Shown: positions 28,144 to 37,774 of the stretch, one piece after another
How positions within the stretch are numbered: position 1 is the stretch's first letter
Layout of the letters: every line of letters begins with the position of its first letter
From: Methylobrevis pamukkalensis
GTDB taxonomy: Bacteria > Pseudomonadota > Alphaproteobacteria > Rhizobiales > Pleomorphomonadaceae
Reading direction: 5' to 3'
Length of the DNA stretch: 53,182 nucleotides
Assembly: GCF_001720135.1 (NCBI RefSeq)
Contig: NZ_MCRJ01000009.1
Location: 1 to 53,182 of the forward strand
The notes under the pieces: generated by a model
The model's input: the letters and a program-made list of their open reading frames with translations, nothing else
Databases searched by the model: none
Told to the model about the DNA's origin: nothing
Program-made: the position numbers and the translations under genes

Positions 28144-28549
28144 CGGATCGGTCTCCATCTGCTGCGCGGCCAAAGCGCCCGGCTGGGCGGCGGCCGGGCG
28201 GGCGGTCCTGTCCGCGGCGCACGGGGCGAATGCGGGGCCGGCCTGATTTAGGCAATCGCGGCGGAGAATGCAAAGCGCCCCGGCCGGCGTGCGCCGCCTT
28301 GATCCCGGATCTGAGGGAACGTCGCGGGCGGGCGACCGGTGGCAGGGCGCTTCCAGCAGATTTTCGCCGCGCCGATCAATCACTTGCGCTGGATGATGCC
28401 GCAGGCGCCATTCCGCCGCGTGGCGGGAGCGGCGCCGTGCCGCTGCACGGTTTTCGCCTTTGCCTTCGCGGGGGGTCTGGGCCATGGTAGCGCCCGCAGG
28501 GCCGTCTGGCACAGCGCCAGTGCAGCCGGAGGCGGCGATAAGAGGGATC
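28144..28549. other. 406-base divergent promoter region between degP and the NAD kinase gene
   Basis: No convincing gene. It is GC-rich and holds the promoters of two divergent operons. I see no clear sigma-70 or EcfG promoter, and no repeat of the families found elsewhere in the window. Open frames crossing it from both sides lack conserved features. Confidence 0.5.
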
Positions 28550-29335
28550 ATGGGCGTCGCAAGCAACGGTGGAACGGAGCGGATCGCCTTCCTTGCGGCC
28601 CGCACCGAGGAGGCCCGGACGGCCAAGCGCCAGCTGGAAGAGCTCTATGGCGTCGTCCCGCGCGATCAGGCGGACTATATCGTCGTGCTCGGCGGCGACG
28701 GCATGATGCTGCAGTCGCTGCACACCTTCATGAACACCGGCAAGCCGCTCTACGGCATGAACCGGGGCTCGGTCGGCTTCCTGATGAACGACTATGCAAG
28801 TTCCGACCTGCGCGAGCGCCTGCGCGCCTCGGTCGTCACGGAGGTTCATCCCCTCATCCTGACGGCGACCGACATGAACGGCGTCGTGCATCAGGCCAAG
28901 GCGATCAACGAGGTGGCCTTGCTGCGGCAGATCTACCAGGCCGCCAAGCTGCGGGTGACGGTCGACGACCGGGTGCGGCTGGAAGAGCTGATCTGCGATG
29001 GCATCATCGTCGCGACTCCGGCCGGCTCCACCGCCTACAACCTCTCCGCCCACGGGCCGATCCTGCCGATCAACGCCCCCCTGCTCGCGCTGACGCCGAT
29101 CAGCCCGTTCCGGCCGCGGCGCTGGCGCGGCGCGATCCTGCCGAATCGGGCGAAGGTGGACATCGAGATCCTCGAGCCGGAAAAGCGGCCGGTGAGCGCG
29201 GTGGCCGACCATACCGAGATCCGCCGCGTCAAGAACGTCAGCATCCGCGAGGACGCCGAGCAGAAGAGCCTGATCCTGTTCGATCACGACCACAGCTGGG
29301 ACGAGCGGATCCTCAACGAGCAGTTCGATCACTGA
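28550..29335 (+). CDS. nadK: NAD kinase
   Basis: 261 residues, the short form usual in alphaproteobacteria. Phosphorylates NAD to NADP. Motif VVLGGDGMMLQ (about 46-54) holds the GGDG active site, then GMNRGSVGFL, and the second Gly-rich motif VATPAGSTAYNLSAHGPILPI. ATG at 28550 preceded by AGAGGG. Monocistronic or followed by the Hpt gene after 109 bases. Confidence 0.96.
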   Translation: MGVASNGGTERIAFLAARTEEARTAKRQLEELYGVVPRDQADYIVVLGGDGMMLQSLHTFMNTGKPLYGMNRGSVGFLMNDYASSDLRERLRASVVTEVHPLILTATDMNGVVHQAKAINEVALLRQIYQAAKLRVTVDDRVRLEELICDGIIVATPAGSTAYNLSAHGPILPINAPLLALTPISPFRPRRWRGAILPNRAKVDIEILEPEKRPVSAVADHTEIRRVKNVSIREDAEQKSLILFDHDHSWDERILNEQFDH

Positions 29336-29444
29336 CGCGATCCCGCCTTCGGATCGGCCGTCCCCATTAGAGCCCTGTTAAAGGGGCTCGGCTAGTCTTC
29401 GGACAGTGATCAAGAGGGGACGGCGGTCGCCGCCGGCAACGAAT

Positions 29445-29969
29445 ATGGCGAAGGCTGCGAGCACCGCTGCGGCGGACACCGGCGAGCGCATTCCGGCGGT
29501 GGTCGACCTGCGCAAGAAATGCCGCGAGATGCCCACGCGCGCGCCCGGCGACGATCCGGTGGCCCGCGCCGAGGCCGCGATGCAGAAGCTGTCCGGCAGC
29601 TTCCGGATCTGGATCGAGGACGAGATCGAGATGCTCGAGGCGGCCTGGACCAAGGTCGGCGAGACGGGCATGCAGGACGACGAGGCGCGCGAAGCCTTCT
29701 ACCGCCGGGTCCACGACATCAAGGGCCAGGGCGCGACGCTCGGCTTTCCGCTGGCCGCGACCGTCGCGGCGAGCCTCTGCGCGCTGTTCGAGGAACTCCC
29801 CGCAGGGCAGGCGATCCCGGAAATGCTGATCAACCAGCATGTGGATGCGATGCGGGCGATCGTGCGCGAGGACGCCCGCGACGAGAGCAACCGGATCGGT
29901 GCCGCCCTCGCCTCCCGCCTCACCGACGTGACCCGCGAATTCATCACCGCCGCCCAGTCCCGCGCCTGA
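29445..29969 (+). CDS. Hpt (histidine phosphotransfer) domain protein
   Basis: 174 residues. The phosphorylatable histidine is H90 in YRRVHDIKGQGATLGFPL, the standard HxxKGxGxxxG site. Helices on both sides (EDEIEMLEAAWTKV, and ATVAASLCALFEEL) form the four-helix bundle. The N-terminal 40 residues look disordered. Hpt proteins relay phosphate between response regulators; no partner kinase or receiver is in view. A GTG start at 29406 is also possible. Convergent with the DUF2336 gene. Confidence 0.85.
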   Translation: MAKAASTAAADTGERIPAVVDLRKKCREMPTRAPGDDPVARAEAAMQKLSGSFRIWIEDEIEMLEAAWTKVGETGMQDDEAREAFYRRVHDIKGQGATLGFPLAATVAASLCALFEELPAGQAIPEMLINQHVDAMRAIVREDARDESNRIGAALASRLTDVTREFITAAQSRA

Positions 29970-30024
29970 CGGCGGCGACCACGCGGGAAACCTCCCCCGT
30001 CAGGAACAGCCTCGGACTGCCCTC

Positions 30025-31389
30025 TCAGGCGGCCGCGCTGGCGGCGCGCCGATGATCGCCCGGAGACGGGACGAAATCGTCGGCATCCATGTCGTCGGCG
30101 TCGTCGTCGTAGACGTTCTCGTTCGATCCGGCTTCGAGGTCCATGTCGTCGTCGTTGTCGGCCATCCGCTCCTCGGCGGCGGCCGGCATCAGGCGCACGA
30201 CGGCATCCTCGCGCACGACTTCCGAGACATAGCCGCGCGCCGCTTCGCGGGCCGCATCGGCGGCAAGGCGGCGCAGCATCGCCAGCAGGTCGTCGAGATC
30301 GGAGTGGGAGAAGTCCTGGTAGCGCGTCAGGATCCGTTCCAGCATCCGCCGCGAGAAGCGGAAGCGGTCGCCGGGCCGCGCGTCGTAGTCGAGATCGCGC
30401 CAGACCTCCAGCGCCGCCACGAAGGCGGGGAAGGCCCGCTCGGGCAGCGAGGCCCGCTCGAACAGGGCCAGCAGGCTCGCCTCGCGACCGTCGAGCAGGA
30501 TGGCATAGACCTTGGGTGCCGGCATGTCGGCAAGGCTGGCCAATGCTGCCTCGAAGAAGCGGATGTGGCCGGCGCACATGCCGCGCACCAGCAGCGACGT
30601 GGACAGCTGGCCGCTGACGCGCAGATGCTCCACCAGCGCGACGAGATCGGACTCGGCCGCCCCGTCGAGAAGCGCGATCGTCGCCTTGTCGCAGGCATCG
30701 CGGATGAGGGTGTCGACGCGGCGTTCGGGCATGCTGCCGTCGTCGCGGGCGCGTTCGCCGATCTGTTCGGTGAGGATGCGGATGAGGGCCTGACGGGCGG
30801 CGATCGGCAGGTCGCGGCGGGCAAACAGCAGCCGGCGCAGGTCCTCCGCGCGGCCCCAGCGTTCCACGGCACGGCGGAAGCTGATCTGGGCGATGGCCGC
30901 GCCGGGATTTCCGACCAGCGCCTTGACGGAGTCCAGACCGCCGACCTCGCAGATGGCGGCCGACACCGGGCTGGACACCCGCGGCCGGCGGGCGATGGCG
31001 GTCTGCACGTCCGGCGTTCCGGTTGCGACCGCATCGATCAGTTCGGCATCCATCAGCAGCGGCGAGCGGCCGAGCACCGCGATGGCGACGTCGGGCTGGT
31101 CCTGCACGAGGGCGATGATCAGGTGGCGCGGGGCGTCAGGCTGGATGGCCAGCGCCTCGGCAAGGGCACGGCGTACGTCGGGGCTGCGGTCGTCGAGCAG
31201 GACGGTCATCGCCGCCTCGATCGCCTCGCGCTCCTCCTCCGGCATCTCGACGGTGAAATAGGCGCGCACCAGCGGCCACACCGCCTCGGCGCGTCGCACG
31301 GCCGGGGCCGTTTCCATCCACTTGAGGTACTGTCGCACGAGCTTCACGCGCACACCCCGAACCTGCCCGTCACCCGGGCGCCTCGTCAT
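30025..31389 (-). CDS. DUF2336 domain protein
   Basis: 454 residues, mostly alpha-helical, in HEAT-like pairs: RSPDVRRALAEALAIQPDAPRHLIIALVQDQPDVAIAVL is typical of the DUF2336 family, restricted largely to alphaproteobacteria. The last 45 residues are strongly acidic (NDDDMDLEAGSNENVYDDDADDMDADDF) and probably disordered. Function unknown. Lies tail-to-tail with the Hpt gene, which suggests but does not prove a shared signalling role. Confidence 0.88.
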   Translation of the reverse strand: MTRRPGDGQVRGVRVKLVRQYLKWMETAPAVRRAEAVWPLVRAYFTVEMPEEEREAIEAAMTVLLDDRSPDVRRALAEALAIQPDAPRHLIIALVQDQPDVAIAVLGRSPLLMDAELIDAVATGTPDVQTAIARRPRVSSPVSAAICEVGGLDSVKALVGNPGAAIAQISFRRAVERWGRAEDLRRLLFARRDLPIAARQALIRILTEQIGERARDDGSMPERRVDTLIRDACDKATIALLDGAAESDLVALVEHLRVSGQLSTSLLVRGMCAGHIRFFEAALASLADMPAPKVYAILLDGREASLLALFERASLPERAFPAFVAALEVWRDLDYDARPGDRFRFSRRMLERILTRYQDFSHSDLDDLLAMLRRLAADAAREAARGYVSEVVREDAVVRLMPAAAEERMADNDDDMDLEAGSNENVYDDDADDMDADDFVPSPGDHRRAASAAA

Positions 31390-31484
31390 GCTGCGAGAAT
31401 GTCATGAGGGGTCTTAACGAGTGGTTCACCATGCCCGAGAAGGACTTGTTGACCATGTCGGCGCCGGCCCGTGGCCCGCCGAAC

Positions 31485-32594
31485 TCAGATGCGGCGGCGC
31501 GCTTCGGGCTTCAGGAACTGGCCGAGATCGAGCGGCGCGTCGGCCGGGATGCCGGCAGCGACGGCCGAATGGCTGACCAGCGAGGGCGAGGTGGAGAGCG
31601 GGCCGGGCACGGCGGCGGCGGTGGCCGCGGCATCGTCCTCGGCAACGGCCAGCGCGAACAGGCCCGGGGTCGCGGCGAAGCCCTTCCAGAAGGCGGAGGC
31701 GAGCGGCACCGCCGCGCCGCCGTCGTTGCGGAACAGGGCGTCGAAGGCAGCGTCCGGATCGGCCGCGCGCCAGCCGGAGGCCACCCGCGAGGCGGCGGTG
31801 CCGTCCGTGCCGGTGTTGGAGTCGGCGTAGGCCGTCGCCGCGGTGGTCTCGCCGGCCTTCGGCATGGCCGCGAGCATGGTCCGCGTCGGCGAATCGTGGC
31901 TCGTCACCAGCCGGTCGTAGACCTCGGCGACCGAGCGGCCGGAGCCGTCCTTTTCATAGAAGATGCTGCGGTTCGCGGCGGCCTGCTTGGAAAAGACCTG
32001 CGCGGCGTCCATCTCCGGCGCGCTTTCCGCCAGACGGATCAGTTTGGCGGCGCCGCCGGCCCCGAGGAAATGGGCGATGTAGAGTTCGCCGTCGCTCGGC
32101 TCGCGGCCGATCCGGCCGTTGAGGAACTGGGCGTTCTGGCGGGTGAGTGCCCCGGCCATCATCGAGGAGATTTCCGGATCCTTGCGCAGGGCGAGGATTT
32201 CCTGGCGCAGCTTGGGATCGGCGACCGTGTACTTGCCGCTCTCGGTGACGGTGACCTGGTCGGCGAAGCGGCCGAGACCGAGTTCCTCGCCGGATTTCTT
32301 CAGCGTCTCCAGCCAGGTGCTCTCGATGAACTGGAACAGGCCCGTGGCCGAGGAGGTCCTGGCCTTCGCCTCCGGGTTCATCGCGGATTCGCGCTGGGCG
32401 GTCTTGACCAGATATTCGAAGGAGGTGCCGGTGCTGTCGCTCGCGGCGTCGAAGGCCTGGGCGATGCGACTGCCGACATCGGTGTCGCCGGCGGTCTCGA
32501 AGGCCTGGTCGATGCGCGAGGCGACGGTCGCCGCCGACTTTCGACCGGCGGTCGACGGAGTCGACGTGTAGAGCTCGCTGAAAATCGGCTTCAT
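31485..32594 (-). CDS. Lytic transglycosylase domain protein (SLT)
   Basis: 369 residues. Catalytic region KTAQRESAMNPEAKARTSSATGLFQFIESTWL, with the probable catalytic Glu69 in QRES, and later LNGRIGREPSDGELYIAHFLGAGGAAKLI. Cleaves peptidoglycan glycan strands. No classical signal peptide; N-terminal 50 residues are Ser/Thr/Ala-rich. The C-terminal 130 residues are Ala-rich and low complexity. Such cytosol-start SLT proteins in this order are often flagellum- or secretion-linked, but no flagellar genes are near. Confidence 0.88.
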   Translation of the reverse strand: MKPIFSELYTSTPSTAGRKSAATVASRIDQAFETAGDTDVGSRIAQAFDAASDSTGTSFEYLVKTAQRESAMNPEAKARTSSATGLFQFIESTWLETLKKSGEELGLGRFADQVTVTESGKYTVADPKLRQEILALRKDPEISSMMAGALTRQNAQFLNGRIGREPSDGELYIAHFLGAGGAAKLIRLAESAPEMDAAQVFSKQAAANRSIFYEKDGSGRSVAEVYDRLVTSHDSPTRTMLAAMPKAGETTAATAYADSNTGTDGTAASRVASGWRAADPDAAFDALFRNDGGAAVPLASAFWKGFAATPGLFALAVAEDDAAATAAAVPGPLSTSPSLVSHSAVAAGIPADAPLDLGQFLKPEARRRI

Positions 32595-32672
32595 GGCACC
32601 GGCCCCCCGGGACGGGTTTCGTTACCGGGAGCATCGGCCATCATGGTTAACGAGATCTTAATTCCGCGATTT

Positions 32673-32695
32673 CACCCGGCAAAATCTGCCGGGTG
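32673..32695. terminator. Perfect hairpin downstream of the flavin reductase gene
   Basis: CACCCGGCA (32673-32681), loop AAATC, TGCCGGGTG (32687-32695): a perfect nine-base-pair stem about 75 bases after the flavin reductase stop. No clean T-tract on the minus strand, so a terminator role is likely but unproven. Confidence 0.45.
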
Positions 32696-32771
32696 TGCGT
32701 AGTGTTGCGGACAGCTCCACCAAGACGCTGCCCGTGCAGCGCCGGGACATGACCTTGAAAATGCGCCGGTC

Positions 32772-33374
32772 TCAGGCTTTCGGCCGGTCCATCGCGAACA
32801 CCCGGTCGACGACCGCATAGTCGCGGTAACCGAGACGCGCGATCGGCATCAGCGCCGCCGTGTCGATCATGCCGTCCTTCAGAATCGAATCGTCGATGTG
32901 GATGCCGACCACCTCGCCGAGCACCAGCCATGCCCGCTCGCGGCCCCCGGCGGCATCGCGCAGGGGGATGGTCCCGGTGTGGAGGCACTCGAGGGCGACC
33001 CGCGCCTCCGCCACCCGCGGCGCCGCGACGAGACGCGAGGGCACCGCCGTCAGGCCGGCGAGCACGAACTCGTCGACCTCCGGCCCGACCGGCGCCGACG
33101 AGGCGTTCATCGCCGCGCGCAGGTCGAAGGTCGCCAGATTGCAGACGAAGGCGCCGGTCGCCTCGACGTTGGCGATCGTGTCCTTCCGGCCCGTGCTGGA
33201 AAAGCCGACGATATAGGGGTTCGTGGAGAAGGCGTTGAAGAAGCTGTAGGGCGCAAGGTTGGCGACGCCCGTCGCCGCGCGCGTGGAGATCCAGCCGATC
33301 GGACGCGGCACGACGATGGCGTGGAACGGATCATGCGGCAGCCCGTGCGGCTCGTGGCGCGGATCGTAGAACAT
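32772..33374 (-). CDS. Flavin reductase family protein (FMN-binding split barrel)
   Basis: 200 residues. FHAIVVPRPIGWISTRAATGVANLAPYSFFNAFSTNPYIVGFSS is the family's FMN-binding signature; KDTIANVEATGAFVCNLATFDL and GRERAWLVLGEVVGIHIDDSIL follow. Such proteins reduce flavin with NAD(P)H or act as flavoproteins. Its ATG overlaps the nitroreductase stop by one base (TGATG), so the two flavoproteins are made together. Confidence 0.9.
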   Translation of the reverse strand: MFYDPRHEPHGLPHDPFHAIVVPRPIGWISTRAATGVANLAPYSFFNAFSTNPYIVGFSSTGRKDTIANVEATGAFVCNLATFDLRAAMNASSAPVGPEVDEFVLAGLTAVPSRLVAAPRVAEARVALECLHTGTIPLRDAAGGRERAWLVLGEVVGIHIDDSILKDGMIDTAALMPIARLGYRDYAVVDRVFAMDRPKA

Positions 33375-33946
33375 CAGGCGGGCACCCAGTCGGTGACGAT
33401 CTCGTCCAGCGCCGGGCGCGGCCGGTCCTGCGGCGGCACGGTCGGCGTGCCGATGTGGACGAAGCCGGCGAAGCGTTCGCCGGCGCGCAGGCCGAGGATC
33501 GCGGCGGCCTCGGCGTCGTAGGCGCACCATTCGCTGACCCACTGGGCGGCAAAGCCCATGGCGTGGGCGGCCGTGACGAGGTTCATCGCCGCGGCGCCCG
33601 CGGACAGCTGCTGCTCCCAGACCGGGATCTTCACATGCTCGGCCGCGCGGCTGACGACGCCGACCACGAGCGGGGCGCGCGCGAAACGGCCGCGCTCCTC
33701 GTCGAGACGCCGTGTCTCGGTGGCCGGATCGCGGGCAACCAGCAGGGCCGCGAGCGCCTCGCCGGCAGCCCGGCGGGCATCGCCGCGATAGAGGATGAAG
33801 CGCCAGGGCGCGAGCTTGCCGTGGTCGGGAACGCGCGAGGCGATGGTCAGCAGCGTGTCGAGCTGGTCCGCGTCCGGTCCGGGTTCGGCGAGGAAGGGGG
33901 CAGAGATGGAGCGCCGGGTCGAAAGCAGGTCGAGGGCATCTGTCAT
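33374..33946 (-). CDS. Nitroreductase family protein (YdjA-like)
   Basis: 190 residues. N-terminal LDLLSTRRSISAPFLAEPGP with the FMN-contacting RRS, then ASRVPDHGKLAPWRFILYRG, typical of the minimal YdjA branch, and GERFAGFVHIGTP near the end. FMN-dependent NAD(P)H oxidoreductase; substrate not predictable. Starts at 33946; a longer open frame to 34054 is unsupported. Translationally coupled to the flavin reductase. Confidence 0.9.
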   Translation of the reverse strand: MTDALDLLSTRRSISAPFLAEPGPDADQLDTLLTIASRVPDHGKLAPWRFILYRGDARRAAGEALAALLVARDPATETRRLDEERGRFARAPLVVGVVSRAAEHVKIPVWEQQLSAGAAAMNLVTAAHAMGFAAQWVSEWCAYDAEAAAILGLRAGERFAGFVHIGTPTVPPQDRPRPALDEIVTDWVPA

Positions 33947-34124
33947 GGGTCGGAAGGCTCCGTCAGGAAGGGTCGGTCTGCGGCCGGGCGACGCGCAGGC
34001 AGGCTGTCGTTTGCCGATATAGGGGGAAGGCCCGGTCCTCCGCCAGTGGAGCATTTCGGACAGGTCGCATCAGGCGATGCAGACGGGCTTGAATTTGCCA
34101 TCAATTTTGACGATTGAAGACAAC

Positions 34125-35363
34125 ATGTGTTTCAGGCACGTCTCCGGTCACATCTCCCACGGCACTGCGGCAGCCCGAACGGCGGCCTCGCCCTTGCGTG
34201 CGCCCCTCGCGCCTGCGCTGCTTGTTGTCATGCTTGCGCTCGCCCCGCTGCCGGCGAACGCCCAGCAGTTCGGCGGGCCCGGCGGTGGTCCGGGTGGCGG
34301 CCTCGGTGGACCGGGTGGAAGTCTGGGCGGCGGCCCCGGCGGTTTCGGCGGTTTCGGCAACGATGGTGGCATCCCGGAGACGCGGATGCCCGGCTTTGCG
34401 CCGCAGGGCGTTGGCCCGCTGATCCTCGGCCCCGACCCGATCGAGCCGGCCCGGCCACCCTCGCCCGGCGAAGGCGGCGCCTTCGAGTTTCCGAGCCGGA
34501 CCAATCCGGCCGCCCTGCCCTACGCGCCGTCCACGGACGACCCGCTGCAGGGGCTTCAGCTCGAATCGCCGCTGAAGAAGCCCGAACTGCTCGTCTCCGC
34601 CCGCCTCACCGAGGACGGCGCGCCGATCGCCAGCGGCGTCGTCTGGCGGGTCTACGGGGCCGACCCCGGCGCAGACGGCAAGCTGCCGCTGGTCGGCTCG
34701 GCCGAAGGCGGCGAGCACAGCTTCGAGCTCGATCCCGGCAGTTATCTCGTCCACTGCGACTTCGGCTATGCCTCGACCACGATCCACGCGGTGGTCGATG
34801 GCGGCATCGAACGCGAATCCGCCGTGCTGAACGCCGGCGGCCTGCGGCTGGCGGCGCGCAACGCCGACGAGGAGCAGATCTCTTCCGAAAAGCTGCGCTT
34901 CGACGTCTACATGATGGATTACAACGAGGTGGGCGAGCGCCGGGTCGTGGCCGAGGACATCCCGGCCGGCGAGATCGTGCGCCTGCCGGCCCGTCGCTAC
35001 CACATCGTCAGCCGCTACGGCGAGGTCAACGCGACGGTGCGGGCCGACATCGACGTGCAGGCCGGCAAGCTCACGGAACTGGAGCTGGAACAGAACGCCG
35101 CCGAGGTGACGCTGAAGCTCGTCAACGCGCCGGGCGGCGAGGCGATCGCCGACACCCGCTGGTCGGTGCTGACGCCGGGCGGCGACATCGTCACCGAAGG
35201 CATCGGCGCCTTCCCCACCTTCGTGCTCGCCTCGGGCGGCTACACCGTCGTCGCCAAGCACGACCAGTCGGTCTATTCGCGCGATTTCGAGGTGAAGGCC
35301 GGCTCGAACGGCGACGTCGAGGTGCTGACCAGCGACCTCGACACGTCCAGCGAGATGGACTGA
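34125..35363 (+). CDS. Secreted Gly-rich protein with repeated beta-sandwich-like modules, unknown
   Basis: 412 residues. A signal-like hydrophobic stretch APALLVVMLALAPLPANAQQ (cleavage after NA) is followed by a 40-residue Gly/Pro tract of GGP and GGG units, a Pro-rich linker, and then three similar modules of about 80 residues. Each has a strand pattern such as VVWRVYG or DTRWSVLTPGG, and a late turn like ELDPGSYLVHCDFGYAS, LPARRYHIVSRYGEVN, VLASGGYTVVAKHDQS. I recognise no named family. Periplasmic or surface location is inferred. Start chosen to keep the hydrophobic segment near the N-terminus; an ATG at 34077 is possible. Confidence 0.75.
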   Translation: MCFRHVSGHISHGTAAARTAASPLRAPLAPALLVVMLALAPLPANAQQFGGPGGGPGGGLGGPGGSLGGGPGGFGGFGNDGGIPETRMPGFAPQGVGPLILGPDPIEPARPPSPGEGGAFEFPSRTNPAALPYAPSTDDPLQGLQLESPLKKPELLVSARLTEDGAPIASGVVWRVYGADPGADGKLPLVGSAEGGEHSFELDPGSYLVHCDFGYASTTIHAVVDGGIERESAVLNAGGLRLAARNADEEQISSEKLRFDVYMMDYNEVGERRVVAEDIPAGEIVRLPARRYHIVSRYGEVNATVRADIDVQAGKLTELELEQNAAEVTLKLVNAPGGEAIADTRWSVLTPGGDIVTEGIGAFPTFVLASGGYTVVAKHDQSVYSRDFEVKAGSNGDVEVLTSDLDTSSEMD

Positions 35364-35426
35364 GGGTCGCTCGTTTCTCCCCGTGTCCGACAAGGACTGC
35401 GGCGCTGTCGTGGCTCTTCCCCTCCA

Positions 35427-35570
35427 CCGTCATCGCCTGGCTTGCCCCGGCGACCCCATGGCCATGCGACATCGCAAACCGCCCGATGGAGAGACAGGCT
35501 TTCGGAGCCTGATCCGTCGTTCCCTGCGGAAAGGCCAGCGGGTCGCCGGGTCAAGCCCGGCAATGACGGC
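35427..35570. repeat. Dispersed inverted repeat (ccgtca...tgacgg type)
   Basis: The arm at 35427-35456 (ccgtcatcgcctggcttgcc and onward to gaccc) is nearly complementary to the arm at 35541-35570 (gggtcgccgggtcaagcccg to atgacgg), with about 84 bases between. This is a familiar extragenic repeat in Hyphomicrobiales. It fills most of the 279-base gap between the Gly-rich protein and thrS stops, where both genes converge. Confidence 0.75.
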
Positions 35571-35642
35571 GGAGAGGCTGAGTGTGATCACACGTCGCCT
35601 CGTCTGCCGCACTTTCCTCAGGCCGTCTGTGGCGCGCCCTCG

Positions 35643-37604
35643 TCACGCCTCGACCAGATCCGGCGGCACGGTCTCGGCCACCACCATTGCCACCGCCTCG
35701 TCCAGCGTCATCGCTTTCGGATGCTGAGAGCCGAGGCGGCGGACGTTGATGCCGGACTCCTCGGCCTCGCGCTTGCCGCAGACGAAGATCAGCGGGACCT
35801 TGGCGAGGCTGTGCTCGCGGACCTTGTAGTTGATCTTCTCGTTGCGCAGGTCGATTTCCGAGCGGACGCCCGCCTTGCGCAGGCGCTCGTGCACCCTCTG
35901 CGCGTAATCGTCGGCTTCGGAGGTGATGGTCGCCACCACCACCTGTACCGGCGAGAGCCACAGCGGGAAATGGCCGGCGAAGTTCTCGATCAGGATGCCG
36001 AGGAACCGCTCCATCGAGCCGCAGATCGCGCGGTGGATCATCACCGGGGTCTTCTTGTCGCTGTCCTTGTCGACGTAGAAGGCGCCGAAGCGGTCCGGCA
36101 GGTTGAAGTCGACCTGGGTGGTGCCGCACTGCCACTCGCGGCCGATGGCGTCCTTCAGGGTGTATTCGAACTTCGGGCCGTAGAAGGCGCCCTCGCCCGG
36201 GTTGATCCCGGTCTTGATCCGGCCGCCGGAGCTTTCGGCGATCTGCCCCAGCACCCGGGTCATCACCTCCTCGGCGTGGTCCCACAGCGCATCCGAGCCG
36301 ACCCGCTTTTCCGGACGGGTGGAGAGCTTGACCATGATCTCGTCGAAGCCGAAGTGCGAATAGACCGACAGGATCAGGTCGTTGATCTTCAGGCACTCGG
36401 CGGCCATCTGCTCCTCGGTGCAGAAGATGTGCGCGTCGTCCTGGGTGAAGCCGCGCACGCGCATCAGGCCGTGCATGGCGCCCGACGGTTCGTAGCGGTG
36501 GACCGCGCCGAATTCGGCGAGCCGGATCGGCAGGTCGCGGTAGGACTTCAGGCCGTGCTTGAAGATCTGCACGTGGCCGGGGCAGTTCATCGGCTTCAGC
36601 GCGAAGATGCGCTTGTCCTCGGCCTCGTCGCCGGCAGACTGCACGGCGAACATGTTTTCCTTGTACCAGCCCCAGTGACCGGAGATTTCCCACAGCGACT
36701 TGTCGAGGATCTGCGGCGCGTTGACCTCGGCATAGTCATCCCGGAGCCGCCGGCGCATGTAGGCGACGAGGTCCTGGAACAGCTGCCAGCCCTTCGGGTG
36801 CCAGAAGACGACGCCCGGGCCTTCCTCCTGGAAGTGGAACAGGTCCATCTCACGGCCGAGGCGGCGGTGGTCGCGCTTCTCGGCCTCCTCCAGCATGTGG
36901 AGATAGGCGGCCAGATCGTTGTCGTTGGCAAAGGCGGTGGCGTAGATGCGGGTCAGCATCGGGTTGTTGCTGTCGCCGCGCCAGTAGGCGCCGGCCACCT
37001 TCATCAGCTTGAACGAATTGCCGATCTTGCCGGTCGAGGTCATGTGCGGGCCGCGGCAGAGGTCGAGCCACTGGCCCTGGCGGTAGATCTTGAGGTCCTG
37101 CCCGGCGGGAATGGCGTCGATCAGCTCGACCTTGAAGGCCTCGCCGCGCGCCGAAAAATGCGCCTTCGCCTCGTCGCGGCTCCACACTTCCTTGGTGAAG
37201 GGGGCATCGCGGGCGATGATCTCGCGCATCTTCGCTTCGATCTTCGGCAGCTCGTCCGGGGTGAACGGCCCCTCGGGGCGCAGGAAGTCGTAGTAGAAGC
37301 CGTTCTCGATCACCGGGCCGATGGTCACCTGGGTGCCGGGAAACAGTTCCTGCACCGCTTCGGCCATCACATGGGCGGCGTCGTGGCGGATCAGTTCCAG
37401 CGCGCGCGGGTCGTCGCGGGTGACGATCTCGATCGCGGCATTGTGGCGGATCGGATCGGCAAGGTCGGCGAGCTCGCCGTCCAGCGCCATGGCGACGGCC
37501 TTCTTCAGCAGCGACTTGGAGATGCCCGCGGCGATCTCCGCACCGGTCACGCCGGGCTCGTATTCGCGCTTCGAGCCGTCGGGGAAACTGAGAACGATCA
37601 TCAT
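35643..37604 (-). CDS. thrS: Threonyl-tRNA synthetase
   Basis: 653 residues. TGS domain (residues 1-62), the second additional editing domain with [24 protein letters not shown] and [19 protein letters not shown], then the class II catalytic core. Zinc ligands lie in MNCPGH, DDAHIF and MIHRAICGS; motif 2 is RVRGFTQDD; the anticodon domain follows ([16 protein letters not shown] to the end). Start at 37604 (ATGATG) with AGGAG upstream. The frame continues open upstream into the binding-protein gene only because that gene is frameshifted. Confidence 0.97.
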   Translation of the reverse strand: MMIVLSFPDGSKREYEPGVTGAEIAAGISKSLLKKAVAMALDGELADLADPIRHNAAIEIVTRDDPRALELIRHDAAHVMAEAVQELFPGTQVTIGPVIENGFYYDFLRPEGPFTPDELPKIEAKMREIIARDAPFTKEVWSRDEAKAHFSARGEAFKVELIDAIPAGQDLKIYRQGQWLDLCRGPHMTSTGKIGNSFKLMKVAGAYWRGDSNNPMLTRIYATAFANDNDLAAYLHMLEEAEKRDHRRLGREMDLFHFQEEGPGVVFWHPKGWQLFQDLVAYMRRRLRDDYAEVNAPQILDKSLWEISGHWGWYKENMFAVQSAGDEAEDKRIFALKPMNCPGHVQIFKHGLKSYRDLPIRLAEFGAVHRYEPSGAMHGLMRVRGFTQDDAHIFCTEEQMAAECLKINDLILSVYSHFGFDEIMVKLSTRPEKRVGSDALWDHAEEVMTRVLGQIAESSGGRIKTGINPGEGAFYGPKFEYTLKDAIGREWQCGTTQVDFNLPDRFGAFYVDKDSDKKTPVMIHRAICGSMERFLGILIENFAGHFPLWLSPVQVVVATITSEADDYAQRVHERLRKAGVRSEIDLRNEKINYKVREHSLAKVPLIFVCGKREAEESGINVRRLGSQHPKAMTLDEAVAMVVAETVPPDLVEA

Positions 37605-37774
37605 CTCTCTCCTGCTCACTCCTGCTGACGAGCGCAGGTAAGCGGTTTGCGGGGCGCGCAGGCTATAGGACAGGAGATTGCCGATGTCTACGCCGCACCC
37701 GGGCGGCGGGTGCGGCGCATGCGGGGCGAACCCGGTCGCGACCCAGACAGACGCCGGGGCCGCGACCGGAGGGA

